The notes: a model not told the origin generated them from the sequence alone. A stretch of 64,000 bases of DNA from Paractinoplanes ovalisporus (GCF_016834655.1 NZ_JAENHP010000010.1:124001-188000); one strand, 5' to 3'. Shown: positions 8,809-17,830, counted from the first letter of the stretch. Numbers and translations: made by a program.

Positions 8809-8814
8809 TATGTT
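8809..8814 (+). promoter_or_regulatory. -10 element for the lactonase gene
   Basis: TATGTT (TANNNT) ends seven bases before the ATG at 8822. This argues for a leaderless transcript and for choosing 8822 over the in-frame ATG at 8810, which would itself lie inside the -10. Confidence 0.45.
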
Positions 8815-8821
8815 GATCGAC

Positions 8822-9931
8822 ATGCCTACTTCCCGACGCGGACTTCTGCGACTCGGCGGCGCCGCCGTGGTCGGCGTTGCCGCCGGCACCGCGGTGTTGC
8901 GCAACGCCACGGCTGACGCCACCGAGCTACCGGAACAGCGCTTCCACCTCGGCACCTACACCGCCTCGGGCGGGCTGGGGATCGCCCGGGGCCGCGTCGA
9001 TCCGCAGACCGGGCGGCCGGCGATCGACTTCTGGACCACCGCCGTCCGCCAGCCCTCGTGGCTCGACATCGCGCCCGGCTCCGGCCACCTATACGCGGTC
9101 AGCGAGGTGTCACCCGACGGCACCGTGAACGCCCTGACCAGTGACACCGCTCTGCTCAACACCCAGCCGACCGGCTCGGGACCGGCCCACGTGGCCGTCC
9201 ACCCGAACGGGCAGTTCCTGTTCACCTCGCTGTACGGCGGCGGCGCCGTCGTCACCCACCGGATCGCCGGGGACGGGACGGTCGGTGCGGCCACCGACAC
9301 CAGGCGGCAGTCCACCGGTGGCCGCACGTCGAACGCCCATCAGGTCGTCGTCGACCCGGACGGCGACCACGTTCTCGCGGTCGACCTGGGTGTGGACACG
9401 GTGTTCACGTACCGGCTGGATCCGGCCGCCGCGACGCTGGCCGAGACCGGGCGCCTGACCCTGCCGACCGGCACCGGCCCCCGGCATCTGGCCTTCCACC
9501 CGGACGGCGCGTACGCCTATGTGGCCGGCGAACTGAATTCCACGGTGACCGTGTGCGCCTACGCGGACGGCGTCCTGACCGCCGGCCAGGTCACCTCGAC
9601 CGTGCTGAGCCCCGGCGTCACCAACTATCCAGGTGAGATCGCCGTGTCGGCCGACGGCCGTTTCGTCTACGTCAGCAACCGGGGCACCGACACCGTCGCG
9701 GTGTTCGCCGTCAGTGCGGGCGGGGCCCACCTGACCCTGGTCGCGACACCGCCGTGCGGTGGCGTGTGGCCGCGGCACCTGGCGATCGACGCCACCGGCA
9801 CGTGGTTGTACGTGGCGAACGAACGCTCCGGCACCCTGGCGTGGTTCCCGCTCGACGCGGAGACGGGCGTGCCCGGGCCGGCGGCGGGTTCGATCGCGGT
9901 GCCCGCGGTCACGCAGATCCGCTTCGGATAG
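8822..9931 (+). CDS. Tat-exported lactonase-family seven-bladed beta-propeller (6-phosphogluconolactonase-like)
   Basis: This 369-residue protein starts with a twin-arginine signal (TSRRGLLRLGG, then an alanine-rich hydrophobic stretch). The mature part is a lactonase/YbhE-type propeller. Conserved blade motifs recur: FHLGTYT, PSWLDIAPGSGHLYAVSE, GPAHVAVHPNGQFLF, GTGPRHLAFHPDGAYAYV, YPGEIAVSADGRFVYVSNRG and WPRHLAIDATGTWLYVANE. Cytosolic members hydrolyse 6-phosphogluconolactone. An exported one more likely acts on an extracellular sugar lactone, possibly a product of the sugar dehydrogenase upstream; this link is inference. Confidence 0.88.
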   Translation: MPTSRRGLLRLGGAAVVGVAAGTAVLRNATADATELPEQRFHLGTYTASGGLGIARGRVDPQTGRPAIDFWTTAVRQPSWLDIAPGSGHLYAVSEVSPDGTVNALTSDTALLNTQPTGSGPAHVAVHPNGQFLFTSLYGGGAVVTHRIAGDGTVGAATDTRRQSTGGRTSNAHQVVVDPDGDHVLAVDLGVDTVFTYRLDPAAATLAETGRLTLPTGTGPRHLAFHPDGAYAYVAGELNSTVTVCAYADGVLTAGQVTSTVLSPGVTNYPGEIAVSADGRFVYVSNRGTDTVAVFAVSAGGAHLTLVATPPCGGVWPRHLAIDATGTWLYVANERSGTLAWFPLDAETGVPGPAAGSIAVPAVTQIRFG

Positions 9932-9937
9932 CAGCCC

Positions 9938-10186
9938 TCAGTAGACGTGGCCGAGCAGGTCGATCTCGCCGGTCGGCCAGGCCGCGCCGCTCACCGGGCG
10001 CACCATAATCTCGTGCGGCGTCACCGCCCGGGCCAGGCCGATCGTGTGGTGGTCGTTGATCTTCACCCAGGTCAGCGGGTTGTCCACCGTCGTGAAGCCG
10101 TGGCGGCGGTAGAGGCCCTCCTCGTCGGCGAACAGGCAGACGAAGTCGATCCCGCAGGTGGCGGCGTAGCCGGTGACCGCCGTCAC
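9938..10186 (-). pseudogene. C-terminal remnant of a GNAT N-acetyltransferase
   Basis: The frame encodes about 82 residues that look like the last third of a GNAT enzyme: a CGIDFVCLFADEEGLYRRHGF segment, split here only for description, corresponds to the end of the acetyl-CoA fold (Y-R-R-H-G-F). The acetyl-CoA loop (Q/R-x-x-G-x-G/A) that should precede it is missing. An in-frame TAG at 10198-10196 closes the frame just upstream of the only start (GTG 10186). It is most simply a 5'-deleted gene. A functional small protein is possible but unlikely. Confidence 0.55.
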
Positions 10187-10208
10187 GCGCCGACCCTAGC
10201 CGGGCGCT

Positions 10209-10226
10209 GGTACAGCCTGCTGTACC
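10209..10226. promoter_or_regulatory. Perfect short palindrome upstream of the EF-hand hydrolase gene
   Basis: GGTACAG-CCTG-CTGTACC is a 7-bp inverted repeat between the acetyltransferase remnant and the hydrolase gene, about 46 bases before the putative -10. It could be an operator; the hairpin could also be a terminator. Confidence 0.35.
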
Positions 10227-10271
10227 GGCAGGAGTACCGCTGACGGGATCGATCTTGATGAGCGCGGAAAA

Positions 10272-10277
10272 TAGCGT
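10272..10277 (+). promoter_or_regulatory. -10 element for the EF-hand hydrolase gene
   Basis: TAGCGT (TANNNT) ends seven bases before the ATG at 10285, suggesting a leaderless mRNA. Confidence 0.35.
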
Positions 10278-10284
10278 CGTAACC

Positions 10285-11493
10285 ATGACAGCGAACAGGA
10301 GTTTCCGAAGGCTGACGGTCGGGATCACGGCGGCTGCACTGCTGGCCGGCGCGGTGGGAACGGCCAACGCGGCCGTCCCGGAGCATGTCGTCACGGCGGC
10401 GGCGTCCGGCTGGCAGGGCATCACCCGGGAACAGGTGCGGATCGACTTCGGCCGGGGCTGGGTGACCGACGCCGAGCTGACGTATCCCACCCACGTACGG
10501 GGTCGTCTGCCGTTGGTGGTGTTTCTGCACGGCAGCGGGCACAACGACATGAACCAGACGCTGCCCGAGGGCAAGGGCGCCACGTTCATCCCGCTCGCCC
10601 AGGCCGCGAGCCGCGAGGGTTTCGCGACGCTGCGGTTCAACAAGCGCGGGGTGACCGGCATCGGACCGGTGGAGAGCACCGACCCGGCACAACTCAACCC
10701 CAAGCGCCCGTACGACCTGATCCAGCGCGACGCCGCGTCGGTGATCCGCTTCGGGGCCGCCTCGCCGCGGGTCGACCCGTCGAAGATCTTCCTGCTCGGC
10801 CACAGCGAAGGCACGAACGTGGCCGCCAACCTGGCCTCCGACCCGGCGAAGTACGGCATCCCGAAGCCGGCCGGCGTGATCGCGATGGGTGTCGTCGGCG
10901 ACGACATCAAAACGCTGCTGACCCTTCAGATCTACGGCCGTCTGGTGCTGCAGATGCACGACGAGTTCGACGTCGACGGCGACGGCGAACTGACCGCCCG
11001 GGAGGCGACCGACGGCCTGATCGGGCAGCCGAAGGAGCTCGCCGACCAGTTCCGGTCGGTGCTGCTCGACGGCGCCCGGATCAAGGCGAGCACCGACACC
11101 GACCACGACGGGCAGATCGCCATCGACGCCGAGGCGGGCACGGTGCTGCGCAAGGCCAGCGGCATCGACAACTACCCGGACACGCCGGGCCTGGAGACGC
11201 TGAAGGACTACGTCACCGACATCGCCCGCTTCCCGACCGTGACCGAGGCCCTGCCCCGGTTCACCGGCCCGACTCTGCTGCTCAACGGCGAGAACGACCT
11301 GCAGACCCCGGCCCGGGTCGCGCTGGCGGCCGACGCCGCCGTCGGGGCCGCCGGCAACAAGGACCACAAGGTGGTCATCTACCCGGGCATGGCCCACACG
11401 ATGAACATCACCCCGAAGTTCCGGTCGGAGTTCGGCGAGCCCGACCGGCAGGTCGTCACCGACATCCGCGGCTGGCTCCGTTCCCACCGCTGA
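10285..11493 (+). CDS. Secreted alpha/beta hydrolase with an inserted EF-hand
   Basis: This 402-residue protein has a signal peptide ending near ANAA (residue 30). It has an alpha/beta-hydrolase core with an oxyanion strand VVFLHGSGH, the nucleophile elbow GHSEG (Ser174), a late acidic strand LLLNGENDLQTP and a C-terminal catalytic His in GMAHT. Between the nucleophile and the acid lies a lid insertion with a complete 12-residue EF-hand loop (D229, D231, D233, G234, E240) and a second imperfect loop (D271, D273, D275). Calcium binding is therefore likely. Start 10285 is chosen for the -10 spacing; ATG 10258 is in frame upstream. The substrate (ester or peptide) is unknown. Confidence 0.85.
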   Translation: MTANRSFRRLTVGITAAALLAGAVGTANAAVPEHVVTAAASGWQGITREQVRIDFGRGWVTDAELTYPTHVRGRLPLVVFLHGSGHNDMNQTLPEGKGATFIPLAQAASREGFATLRFNKRGVTGIGPVESTDPAQLNPKRPYDLIQRDAASVIRFGAASPRVDPSKIFLLGHSEGTNVAANLASDPAKYGIPKPAGVIAMGVVGDDIKTLLTLQIYGRLVLQMHDEFDVDGDGELTAREATDGLIGQPKELADQFRSVLLDGARIKASTDTDHDGQIAIDAEAGTVLRKASGIDNYPDTPGLETLKDYVTDIARFPTVTEALPRFTGPTLLLNGENDLQTPARVALAADAAVGAAGNKDHKVVIYPGMAHTMNITPKFRSEFGEPDRQVVTDIRGWLRSHR

Positions 11494-11506
11494 CCGATCA
11501 CTTCCG

Positions 11507-11536
11507 TGGGGTGGCCGCCGACCGGAGGCCACCCCA
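11507..11536 (+). terminator. Terminator after the EF-hand hydrolase gene
   Basis: TGGGGTGGCC and GGCCACCCCA form a perfect 10-bp stem around a 10-nt loop, 14 bases after the stop at 11493. It also lies just beyond the end of the converging kinase gene. Confidence 0.7.
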
Positions 11537-11572
11537 GGGGGCTGTCCGGGTTCGGCCGGCGTCGTCCTCTGC

Positions 11573-13507
11573 TCAGACGTGCTCCGATCGGTGGCCGGCC
11601 CGGGCGAGCATTCCGACGAGCCGGGACTGATTCGAGCGTTTCGGCGGGGCGGTCTGCGGTGCCGCCTCGCCGCCTGCGCCCGCCACCGCCTCGGGGAGGG
11701 TGACCGTCGCGCGGGTGCCTCCCTGATCAGCGGGACCAAGGGTGACCAGGATGCCGTGCTGGGCGGCCAGGGTCGCGACCACGAACAGGCCGAGGCGGGC
11801 GCTGTCGGCCGGGTCGAAGTCCTGGGGGACGGCCAGCCGGCGGTTCGTCTGCTCGAGCGCGGTGGCGGACATCCCGATCCCGTGGTCCTCGATCTCGACC
11901 ACGATCCCGTCCGGACCGGGCCGGGTCGACACGTGGACCGAGGTGTCCGGCGCCGAGAACGTGACCGCGTTCGCCAGCAGCTCACCGATCACATGGCCGA
12001 GGTCACCGACGGCGTGTTCGGGCACCTCGGCGTCCACCGCCGGTTCGATCGCGATGCGTTCGGCCTGTTCCATCTCGCCCGCCACCCGGCTGAGCAGGGC
12101 GGTCAGCGAGTCGGCGCCGAGCCCGCGCCGGCTCCGGGCCGAGCCGGCCAGGATCACCAGGTGCTCGGCGTGCCGGCGCATCCGGACGGCCAGGCGGTAG
12201 GCGCGGGCGTCGGCGCCTTCGGCCGGCCCGAGCGCCTCGATCTGGCGGTCCAGCAGCGACTGGTTGCGGCGGGCGATGTTGACCAGGACCTTGTTCATGT
12301 CGTACCGCATGGCCGCTTCCGCGGCGGCCGCCTCCACCGCGCTGCGGTGCACGTCGGTCAGGGCGGCGCCCACCTCCGCGATCTCGTCGTCGCCGAGGCG
12401 CAGGCGCGTCGCCGCGTCGGCCACGCCGTGGCCCGTCTCCCACTTCGACACCGATCCCAGGCTGGTCGCCGCGGACCGGAGCAGCGACAGCCGCCGGACG
12501 ACCGAGCCGCCGATACGCACGGCCATGATCAGCGACACCACGATCGCGATCAGACCGAGCAGGCCGGACACGCCGAAGCGGATCAGGATGCCGTCGCGGG
12601 CGTCCTTGGCGAACGCGACGGCGTGGTCGTAGCCGTCCGCCATGAAGGCGAACAACTGACTCACGGCCAGGTTCGACGTCGCCCGCCAGGTCGCCCGGCT
12701 CATTCCCACCGGCTCACCGGCCCGGCCCTGATCCATGATCTGGTCCTCGGCGGCCCGCAGAGCCGTGAACGCGTCACCGCTGAGCATGTTCTTGAACAGT
12801 GCCTGATCGGGGCCCGGCAGGGCCGTGCCGGCGATGGGGATCTGGAAACGCAACGCGCCGATGATCTGGATGAGCTGCGCGTATTCGCCGCTGCCGAAGC
12901 GCCCGGCCGTGGTGACGCCGGTCAGCAGGGCGTCCTCCTGGTGGAGCAGCTCCCCGGCCCGGCGCATGGCGATCGTCGTGCGCATGACCCGTTCCACCAG
13001 CGGGTCGCTGGAGGCGGCGGCCGCGTTCGACACGCTGAACGCGGTCTGGATGATGCTGGTGTAACCGCTGAGCACCGAGATCGAGGTGGCGTCCCGGGCG
13101 TCGACTCCGGCCCGCACCCGGGTCAGGGAGGAGAGGCCGGCCGCCATGTCCGCGAAGCGGGCCCGCGTGATCTCGGCCGAGATGTCGCTTCCCTGGAAGC
13201 GGCGCGAGAGCTGGCGGAACTGCTCGATCGCGGCGTCGGTGGCCGCCCGCACGGTGCGCAGGACGCCGGCGTCACCGTCGGGCGTGGCCAGGAACTCCAC
13301 CGACCGGGTGCGCTCGGACTGCAGGGCGGCCACCATCCGGTCGCAGGGCAGGCTCACGTTGTCCCGCGTGTTGTAGGTGTCGCGCAGCGCGGTCGCCTCG
13401 GCCAGCGAGGCCCTGACGTCGATCACCCACAGCCCGGTCAGCGCGACGACCGGAACCAGCAGAGCAAGAACGATCTTCGAGCGAATGGACCTCGGTTTTC
13501 TTCGCAT
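11573..13507 (-). CDS. Nitrate/nitrite-sensing-domain histidine kinase, phospho-acceptor His replaced
   Basis: This 644-residue protein has TM1 (~12-32) and an extracytoplasmic NIT-type helical sensor (~55-300, with DRMVAALQSERTRSVEFLA). TM2 (~315-337), a HAMP linker, a helical dimerisation region (NQSLLDRQIEAL) and an HATPase_c domain (N-box ELLANAVTFS, G1 EDHGIGM, G2 RLGLFVV) follow. In this actinomycete kinase family the dimerisation helix reads LDHLATRMRRN. Here the aligned segment is AYRLAVRMRRH with Arg438 where His is expected, so autophosphorylation at the usual site looks lost. Such kinases often sit near roadblock/GTPase (conservon) genes; none is present here. Confidence 0.85.
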   Translation of the reverse strand: MRRKPRSIRSKIVLALLVPVVALTGLWVIDVRASLAEATALRDTYNTRDNVSLPCDRMVAALQSERTRSVEFLATPDGDAGVLRTVRAATDAAIEQFRQLSRRFQGSDISAEITRARFADMAAGLSSLTRVRAGVDARDATSISVLSGYTSIIQTAFSVSNAAAASSDPLVERVMRTTIAMRRAGELLHQEDALLTGVTTAGRFGSGEYAQLIQIIGALRFQIPIAGTALPGPDQALFKNMLSGDAFTALRAAEDQIMDQGRAGEPVGMSRATWRATSNLAVSQLFAFMADGYDHAVAFAKDARDGILIRFGVSGLLGLIAIVVSLIMAVRIGGSVVRRLSLLRSAATSLGSVSKWETGHGVADAATRLRLGDDEIAEVGAALTDVHRSAVEAAAAEAAMRYDMNKVLVNIARRNQSLLDRQIEALGPAEGADARAYRLAVRMRRHAEHLVILAGSARSRRGLGADSLTALLSRVAGEMEQAERIAIEPAVDAEVPEHAVGDLGHVIGELLANAVTFSAPDTSVHVSTRPGPDGIVVEIEDHGIGMSATALEQTNRRLAVPQDFDPADSARLGLFVVATLAAQHGILVTLGPADQGGTRATVTLPEAVAGAGGEAAPQTAPPKRSNQSRLVGMLARAGHRSEHV

Positions 13508-13747
13508 GTGACCTCATTCGGGCAGATGGCGGGCAAAACTTCCGGAGCAAGGCAGAAACTTTCGGCATCTACTGTGGAAGTACGGCCGGCGACCCGTTCG
13601 GGTTGAAACGGGCGGCCTCTTTCCGGTGACATCCGCCGGCATCGACCGGTCGGATTACCCGACTTCGCAATGCGGCCCGTCCGTCGTAAGGTCGCGCGGG
13701 AGGAGAAGCGGCGCGCGGGAGGAGACGCCGCGCGGAAGGGGGCTTGC

Positions 13748-14716
13748 ATGTCCGCGTACGAGGTTCCGATCGTCCGCGGCTCCACCGAATCCCGGGACTT
13801 CGACGAAGTGCGCGACCTGATCAGCCGGCGCTACGTCAACCACGTGCCGCGACTGACCGGCAGCGGCCACGACTTCGAGTTCCGGTCCCGCGTGATCTCG
13901 GCCGGCGATCTGGTCATCGACCGGCCCCGGTACCTGGCCCGGATGAGTTTCCAGACCGAGCCGTTCCCGACGCTGCTGACCTCGTCCGTGCTCTCCGGCC
14001 GATACTCCGTGAGCGACGGGCACGTGTCCGGCCAGGCCACCGCCGGCGAGGTCATCCTCTATCCGCCCGGCGCCGCGCTCGATCTGGTGCTGGACCGCAG
14101 CGATCAGTATGTGTGCCAGATCCCGATGGAGGCCGTGCTCCGCACCGTCGGCCGGCTCGGGGTCAGCCCGGACAGCTTCCGCTTCGACGCGGTGACACCG
14201 ATCTCGGCGGCGGCGGGCCGGCGCTGGGCGGACACCATCGTCTACCTGATCCGGATCCTCGCCGCGCCGGGGGAGACCGGCATCCACTCGCTGATGCTGA
14301 CCAGCCTGATCGAGACCGCGGCGGCCACGGCGGTGACGGTGTTCCCCAACGCCACCATGACCATGAACTACGTCCCCGGTCCCGAGCCGAGCACCCCCGC
14401 CGCCGTCCGCCGCGCGGTCGCCTATGTGGACGCGCACGCCGCCGACCCGATCACGCTGGAGGACATCGCCGCCGCGGCCGGGGTCGGGGTGCGCGCCCTG
14501 CAGGCCGGCTTCCGGCGTCACCTGGACACCACCCCGATGGCCTACCTGTTCCGGGTGCGGCTCGAGCAGGCGCACCACGCCCTGCAGGCCGCCGATCCGT
14601 CCGTCGCCACGGTCGCCACCATCGCCCACCGGTGGGGCTTCACCCACCTGGGCCGGTTCTCGGTGCGCTACCGCAGCGCCTTCGGCCGGCGCCCGAGCGA
14701 GACACTGCGCTCCTGA
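13748..14716 (+). CDS. AraC-family transcriptional regulator (AraC-binding-like N domain)
   Basis: This 322-residue protein has an N-terminal AraC_binding_2-like sensory domain and a C-terminal two-HTH AraC domain (~215-320: ITLEDIAAAAGVGVRALQAGF, FTHLGRFSVRYRSAFGRRPSE). A strong purine-rich GGAAGGGGG lies before the ATG at 13748. It is divergent from the NIT kinase gene and 22 bases upstream of the PAS kinase gene in the same direction, so it may be co-transcribed with the latter. The ligand and targets are unknown. Confidence 0.88.
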   Translation: MSAYEVPIVRGSTESRDFDEVRDLISRRYVNHVPRLTGSGHDFEFRSRVISAGDLVIDRPRYLARMSFQTEPFPTLLTSSVLSGRYSVSDGHVSGQATAGEVILYPPGAALDLVLDRSDQYVCQIPMEAVLRTVGRLGVSPDSFRFDAVTPISAAAGRRWADTIVYLIRILAAPGETGIHSLMLTSLIETAAATAVTVFPNATMTMNYVPGPEPSTPAAVRRAVAYVDAHAADPITLEDIAAAAGVGVRALQAGFRRHLDTTPMAYLFRVRLEQAHHALQAADPSVATVATIAHRWGFTHLGRFSVRYRSAFGRRPSETLRS

Positions 14717-14738
14717 ACACGACTGAATACGACCGGGA

Positions 14739-16889
14739 ATGACCCGCGCGCGCTCAGCCGGTGCCGAGCGGTGCCGATGGGGGAGTATGCGGTTTGCGCG
14801 CAGCGCGCTGAGCTACTGGCGATCCGCGGTATTGCCGTTGCTGGTGTGGCTGCTGGTGGCGGCGGCCGCGGCCAGCGGCCTGTTGTGGCAGCAGCACGAC
14901 AGTCGTCAGGCCACGGCCCAGCGGTACGAGTTGCGCGTCGCCCTGATGCGGGACTTCGTCACGACCTACACCGCCGACCTCATCGCGCGCGAGGGCGTGC
15001 AGGCGCGCGCGTCGCTGACCGGCGCTACCGTCGGGCGGGCCCAGTTCGCCCAGGCCGTGGCCGGATTCGGCTATCCGGCCGCGGTCCTGCTCGATTCGCG
15101 TGGACGCGCGCTGCAGGTGACACCGTCCGACCCGGCAGTGATCGGAACCGACCTCAGCTCCCGGTACGCCCATCTGCGCACCGCCCTGCGGGAGGGCCGG
15201 CCGGCCGTGTCTCCGGTCGTGCGGTCGGCGGTGCGCGGCGAGCCGGTCGTCGCGTTCGCGGTGCCGTTCGACTCGATGTCCGGCCGACGTGTCTTCTCCG
15301 GCGCGGTGGCCGTTCGCGACAGCCCGCTCTCGGCCTATCTGAGCAGCGCCCTGTCCCTGTCCGGGGCGCAGATCCAACTGGTCGACTCGACCGGCAGCAT
15401 CGTCGCCGCCAACCGCCGGCTGGACGCCGAGATCCCGACTCTGGCCGGCGAGAACCGGCCCTTGGCGGCGGCCGTGCAGCAGCAGGAGCACGGCCGCTAT
15501 CAGGCCGGCGGGCAATGGTGGCGTTACGCCTCCGCCCCCATCAAGGGCACGCCGTGGCGGTTGTCCGCGACTGTCAGCGAGAACGTGCTGTTCGCCGCGC
15601 AGGCCGACAACGAGATCGCCGGCCGGGCCGCTCTTCTCGGGGCGGCTGCGGTGGGGTTGCTGGTCGTCGCGGCCATCGTCCGCGCCCGGCGCAGCCGTCA
15701 GGACCTGGCCACCAGCGAACAACGGTTCCGCAAGGTCTTCGACGACGCCGCGATCGGCATGACCCTGACCGACACCCAGGGCCGGTTCGTGCGCGTCAAC
15801 CCGGCCGCGTGCCAGTTGTTCGGGCGCACCGAGGACGATCTGATCGGCCGCCACTACAACGACATCACGCACCCCGACGACATCGAGGCGGTCCGGTCCA
15901 ACGGCCGTGCCTGCCTGCAGCGGCGGGTCGACGGCTTCCGCCTGGAGAAGCGGTACGTGCACGCCGACGGCCACGTCATCGAGGCCTCGACCACCAGTGC
16001 CCTGCTGCGCGACCACGACAACGAGCCGACCTTCTTCGCCACCCAGATCGTCGACATGACCGAGCGCCACGCTCTGGAACGCGAGCTCGGGCAGCGCGCC
16101 CACCAGCTGCAGCAGGCCAACGCCAACCTGGCCGACTTCATCGCCATGCTCAGCCACGACGTCCAGCAGCCCCTGACCAAGATTGTCGGGCTCGGCGAGC
16201 TGCTCCTGGAGGACTGGGACGTCTCGGCCCCGGAGGACAAGCACGACGACGTCACGCGGATCACCGCCGCCGGTCACCGGGCCAGCGAACTGGTCAACGA
16301 CGTTCTGACGCTGGCCCGCCTGGACGCGGGCGCCATGCGGGCCCGGCCTGCCAGCCTCGATCTGGCCGCCCTGGTGCGGTCGGCGGTCGGCCACCACCAG
16401 GCCGGTGACGCCACACCGGTCACGGTGGTCGCCCCGGACCAGATCTGCGGGATGGTCGATCGCAAACTGCTCGAGCTCATCCTGGGCAACCTGCTGGCCA
16501 ATGCCGTCAAGTACGGCGAGCCGCCGATCGTGGTGACCGTGGCCAACCGCCGCGACCATGTCGAGATCCGGGTCGCCGACCACGGCGAGGGGGTGCCGGA
16601 GTCGTTCGTGCCGCACCTGTTCGACCGGTTCGCCCGCGCCGACAGCGGGGTCGCCACCACCACGTCGGGTACCGGGCTCGGCCTCTATCTGGTGCGCCAG
16701 CTCGCCCAGGCCAGCGGGCTCGGCATCCGCTACCAGCCGAACGAGCCACGTGGCGCGAACTTCGTGGTCGACGTCCCGCCCGCCCCGGACAGCCCGCCCC
16801 GGCCGGCCAGTCCGGGATTCAGCCGGGCCGCCCTGAAGGCGCACGGCATGGACGTGTCGGCGGCCGACGCGGCACACCTTCGCGACTGA
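14739..16889 (+). CDS. Membrane sensor histidine kinase (dCache-like, PAS, HisKA, HATPase)
   Basis: This protein of 700-716 residues has a TM segment (SAVLPLLVWLLVAAAAASG), an extracytoplasmic Cache-type sensor (~60-300), a second TM (RAALLGAAAVGLLVVAAIV) and a PAS domain (~325-450). HisKA follows with the acceptor His in MLSHDVQQPLT (codon at 16155), then HATPase_c (NLLANAVKYG, DHGEGVP, GTGLGLYLV). The start is either ATG 14739 or ATG 14787 (MRFARS), the latter directly preceded by GGGGGAG but at one-base spacing. No response regulator adjoins it. Its 3' end overlaps the converging exporter gene by 71 bp. Confidence 0.87.
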   Translation: MTRARSAGAERCRWGSMRFARSALSYWRSAVLPLLVWLLVAAAAASGLLWQQHDSRQATAQRYELRVALMRDFVTTYTADLIAREGVQARASLTGATVGRAQFAQAVAGFGYPAAVLLDSRGRALQVTPSDPAVIGTDLSSRYAHLRTALREGRPAVSPVVRSAVRGEPVVAFAVPFDSMSGRRVFSGAVAVRDSPLSAYLSSALSLSGAQIQLVDSTGSIVAANRRLDAEIPTLAGENRPLAAAVQQQEHGRYQAGGQWWRYASAPIKGTPWRLSATVSENVLFAAQADNEIAGRAALLGAAAVGLLVVAAIVRARRSRQDLATSEQRFRKVFDDAAIGMTLTDTQGRFVRVNPAACQLFGRTEDDLIGRHYNDITHPDDIEAVRSNGRACLQRRVDGFRLEKRYVHADGHVIEASTTSALLRDHDNEPTFFATQIVDMTERHALERELGQRAHQLQQANANLADFIAMLSHDVQQPLTKIVGLGELLLEDWDVSAPEDKHDDVTRITAAGHRASELVNDVLTLARLDAGAMRARPASLDLAALVRSAVGHHQAGDATPVTVVAPDQICGMVDRKLLELILGNLLANAVKYGEPPIVVTVANRRDHVEIRVADHGEGVPESFVPHLFDRFARADSGVATTTSGTGLGLYLVRQLAQASGLGIRYQPNEPRGANFVVDVPPAPDSPPRPASPGFSRAALKAHGMDVSAADAAHLRD

Positions 16890-17748
16890 CCTCCCTCTGA
16901 CGCGAGGGCTCCGGACGGGCACCGGCCCGGGTCGCGCCCACCCCGGCCGCCACCACCAGCACCATGCCGGCCGCTCCGGCCGCGTCGGGGAACTGGTGCA
17001 GGGCGGCCGCACCGATCAGCAGCGCGATCGCCGGCTCCAGCGCCATCAGGGTGCCGAACGCGGCCGTGGTCAACCGGCGCAGGGCGAGCATCTCCAGGCC
17101 GTACGCGACCAGCAGCAGCACACCCAGGCCGGCGCCGAGCAGGACGTCGGCCCCGGAGATCGCGCTGATCCGGCCCGGGCCGACGACGAAGGTCGCGGCG
17201 AGCGCCGCCACCGGCATCGAGACGGCCAGCCCCTGCAGGCCGTGCAGCTGGTCGCCGACCTTCTGGGTGAGCACGATGTAGGCGCCCCAGCAGACCGCCG
17301 CACCCAGCGCGTATCCCACGCCGAGCAGGTCGACCGATCCTCGCCAGGGCGCGGTCAGCAGCACCACGCCGACGCCGGCCAGCACCGGCCACCAGGCCGT
17401 ACGGCGTCGCCCGCGCAGCACCGCGACCCCGAGCGGGCCGAGGAACTCGATCGCGCTGGCCGTGCCGAGCGGCAACCGGCCGACCGCGGACATGAACAGC
17501 ACGGTCGCCCCGGCCGTGGCCAGCCCGAGCAGCGCGGCGGCCCGCAGGTTGGCCGCGCCGAAGCTGCGCAGCCGCGGCCGGACCAGCACGATCAGCAGCA
17601 GCCCGGCGGCGCACAGCCGCAGCCAGGCCGCGCCCTCAGCGCCGATCCGGTCGATGAGCCCGACCGCGCCGGCGACGCTGAGCTGGACCGTGAGCATCGC
17701 CGCGACGGCCATCGAGGTGCCGCTGCGCACGGCGGTGGTGGTGGGCAT
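16819..17748 (-). CDS. EamA/DMT-family exporter (RhtA-like)
   Basis: This 309-residue membrane protein has about ten helices in two EamA repeats. Typical features are VQLSVAGAVGLID, the GTASAIEFLGPLGVAVL segment of RhtA-type amino acid exporters, and LMALEPAIALLIGAA near the end of repeat two. The last ~35 residues are Arg/Pro-rich and encoded opposite the 3' end of the kinase gene. Divergence from a LysR gene with a shared palindrome suggests a metabolite exporter induced by its substrate, as for LysE/RhtA systems. The substrate is unknown. Confidence 0.85.
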   Translation of the reverse strand: MPTTTAVRSGTSMAVAAMLTVQLSVAGAVGLIDRIGAEGAAWLRLCAAGLLLIVLVRPRLRSFGAANLRAAALLGLATAGATVLFMSAVGRLPLGTASAIEFLGPLGVAVLRGRRRTAWWPVLAGVGVVLLTAPWRGSVDLLGVGYALGAAVCWGAYIVLTQKVGDQLHGLQGLAVSMPVAALAATFVVGPGRISAISGADVLLGAGLGVLLLVAYGLEMLALRRLTTAAFGTLMALEPAIALLIGAAALHQFPDAAGAAGMVLVVAAGVGATRAGARPEPSRQREVSREGVPRRPPTRPCRAPSGRPG

Positions 17749-17804
17749 GCGACCAGTCAACGCCGCCGGATTGTCGGCGTCCACGTGCCGATGCTGGACA
17801 CAAC

Positions 17805-17821
17805 GTTCGGGATTGCCGAAC
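17805..17821. promoter_or_regulatory. LysR-type operator between exporter and LysR genes
   Basis: GTTCGG-GATTG-CCGAAC is a perfect 6-bp inverted repeat with a T-N11-A core (T17807, A17819). It lies in the 82-bp divergent promoter region, ten bases before the LysR GTG start. It probably mediates autoregulation and exporter control. Confidence 0.55.
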
Positions 17822-17830
17822 AATCACCGG

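Noticed and set aside
10209..10226. Attachment site or IS end
   Set aside because: A single short palindrome without a partner copy; an operator or terminator is the simpler reading.
14754..17012. A 752-codon minus-strand frame
   Set aside because: It is antisense to the PAS histidine kinase, whose own motifs are intact.
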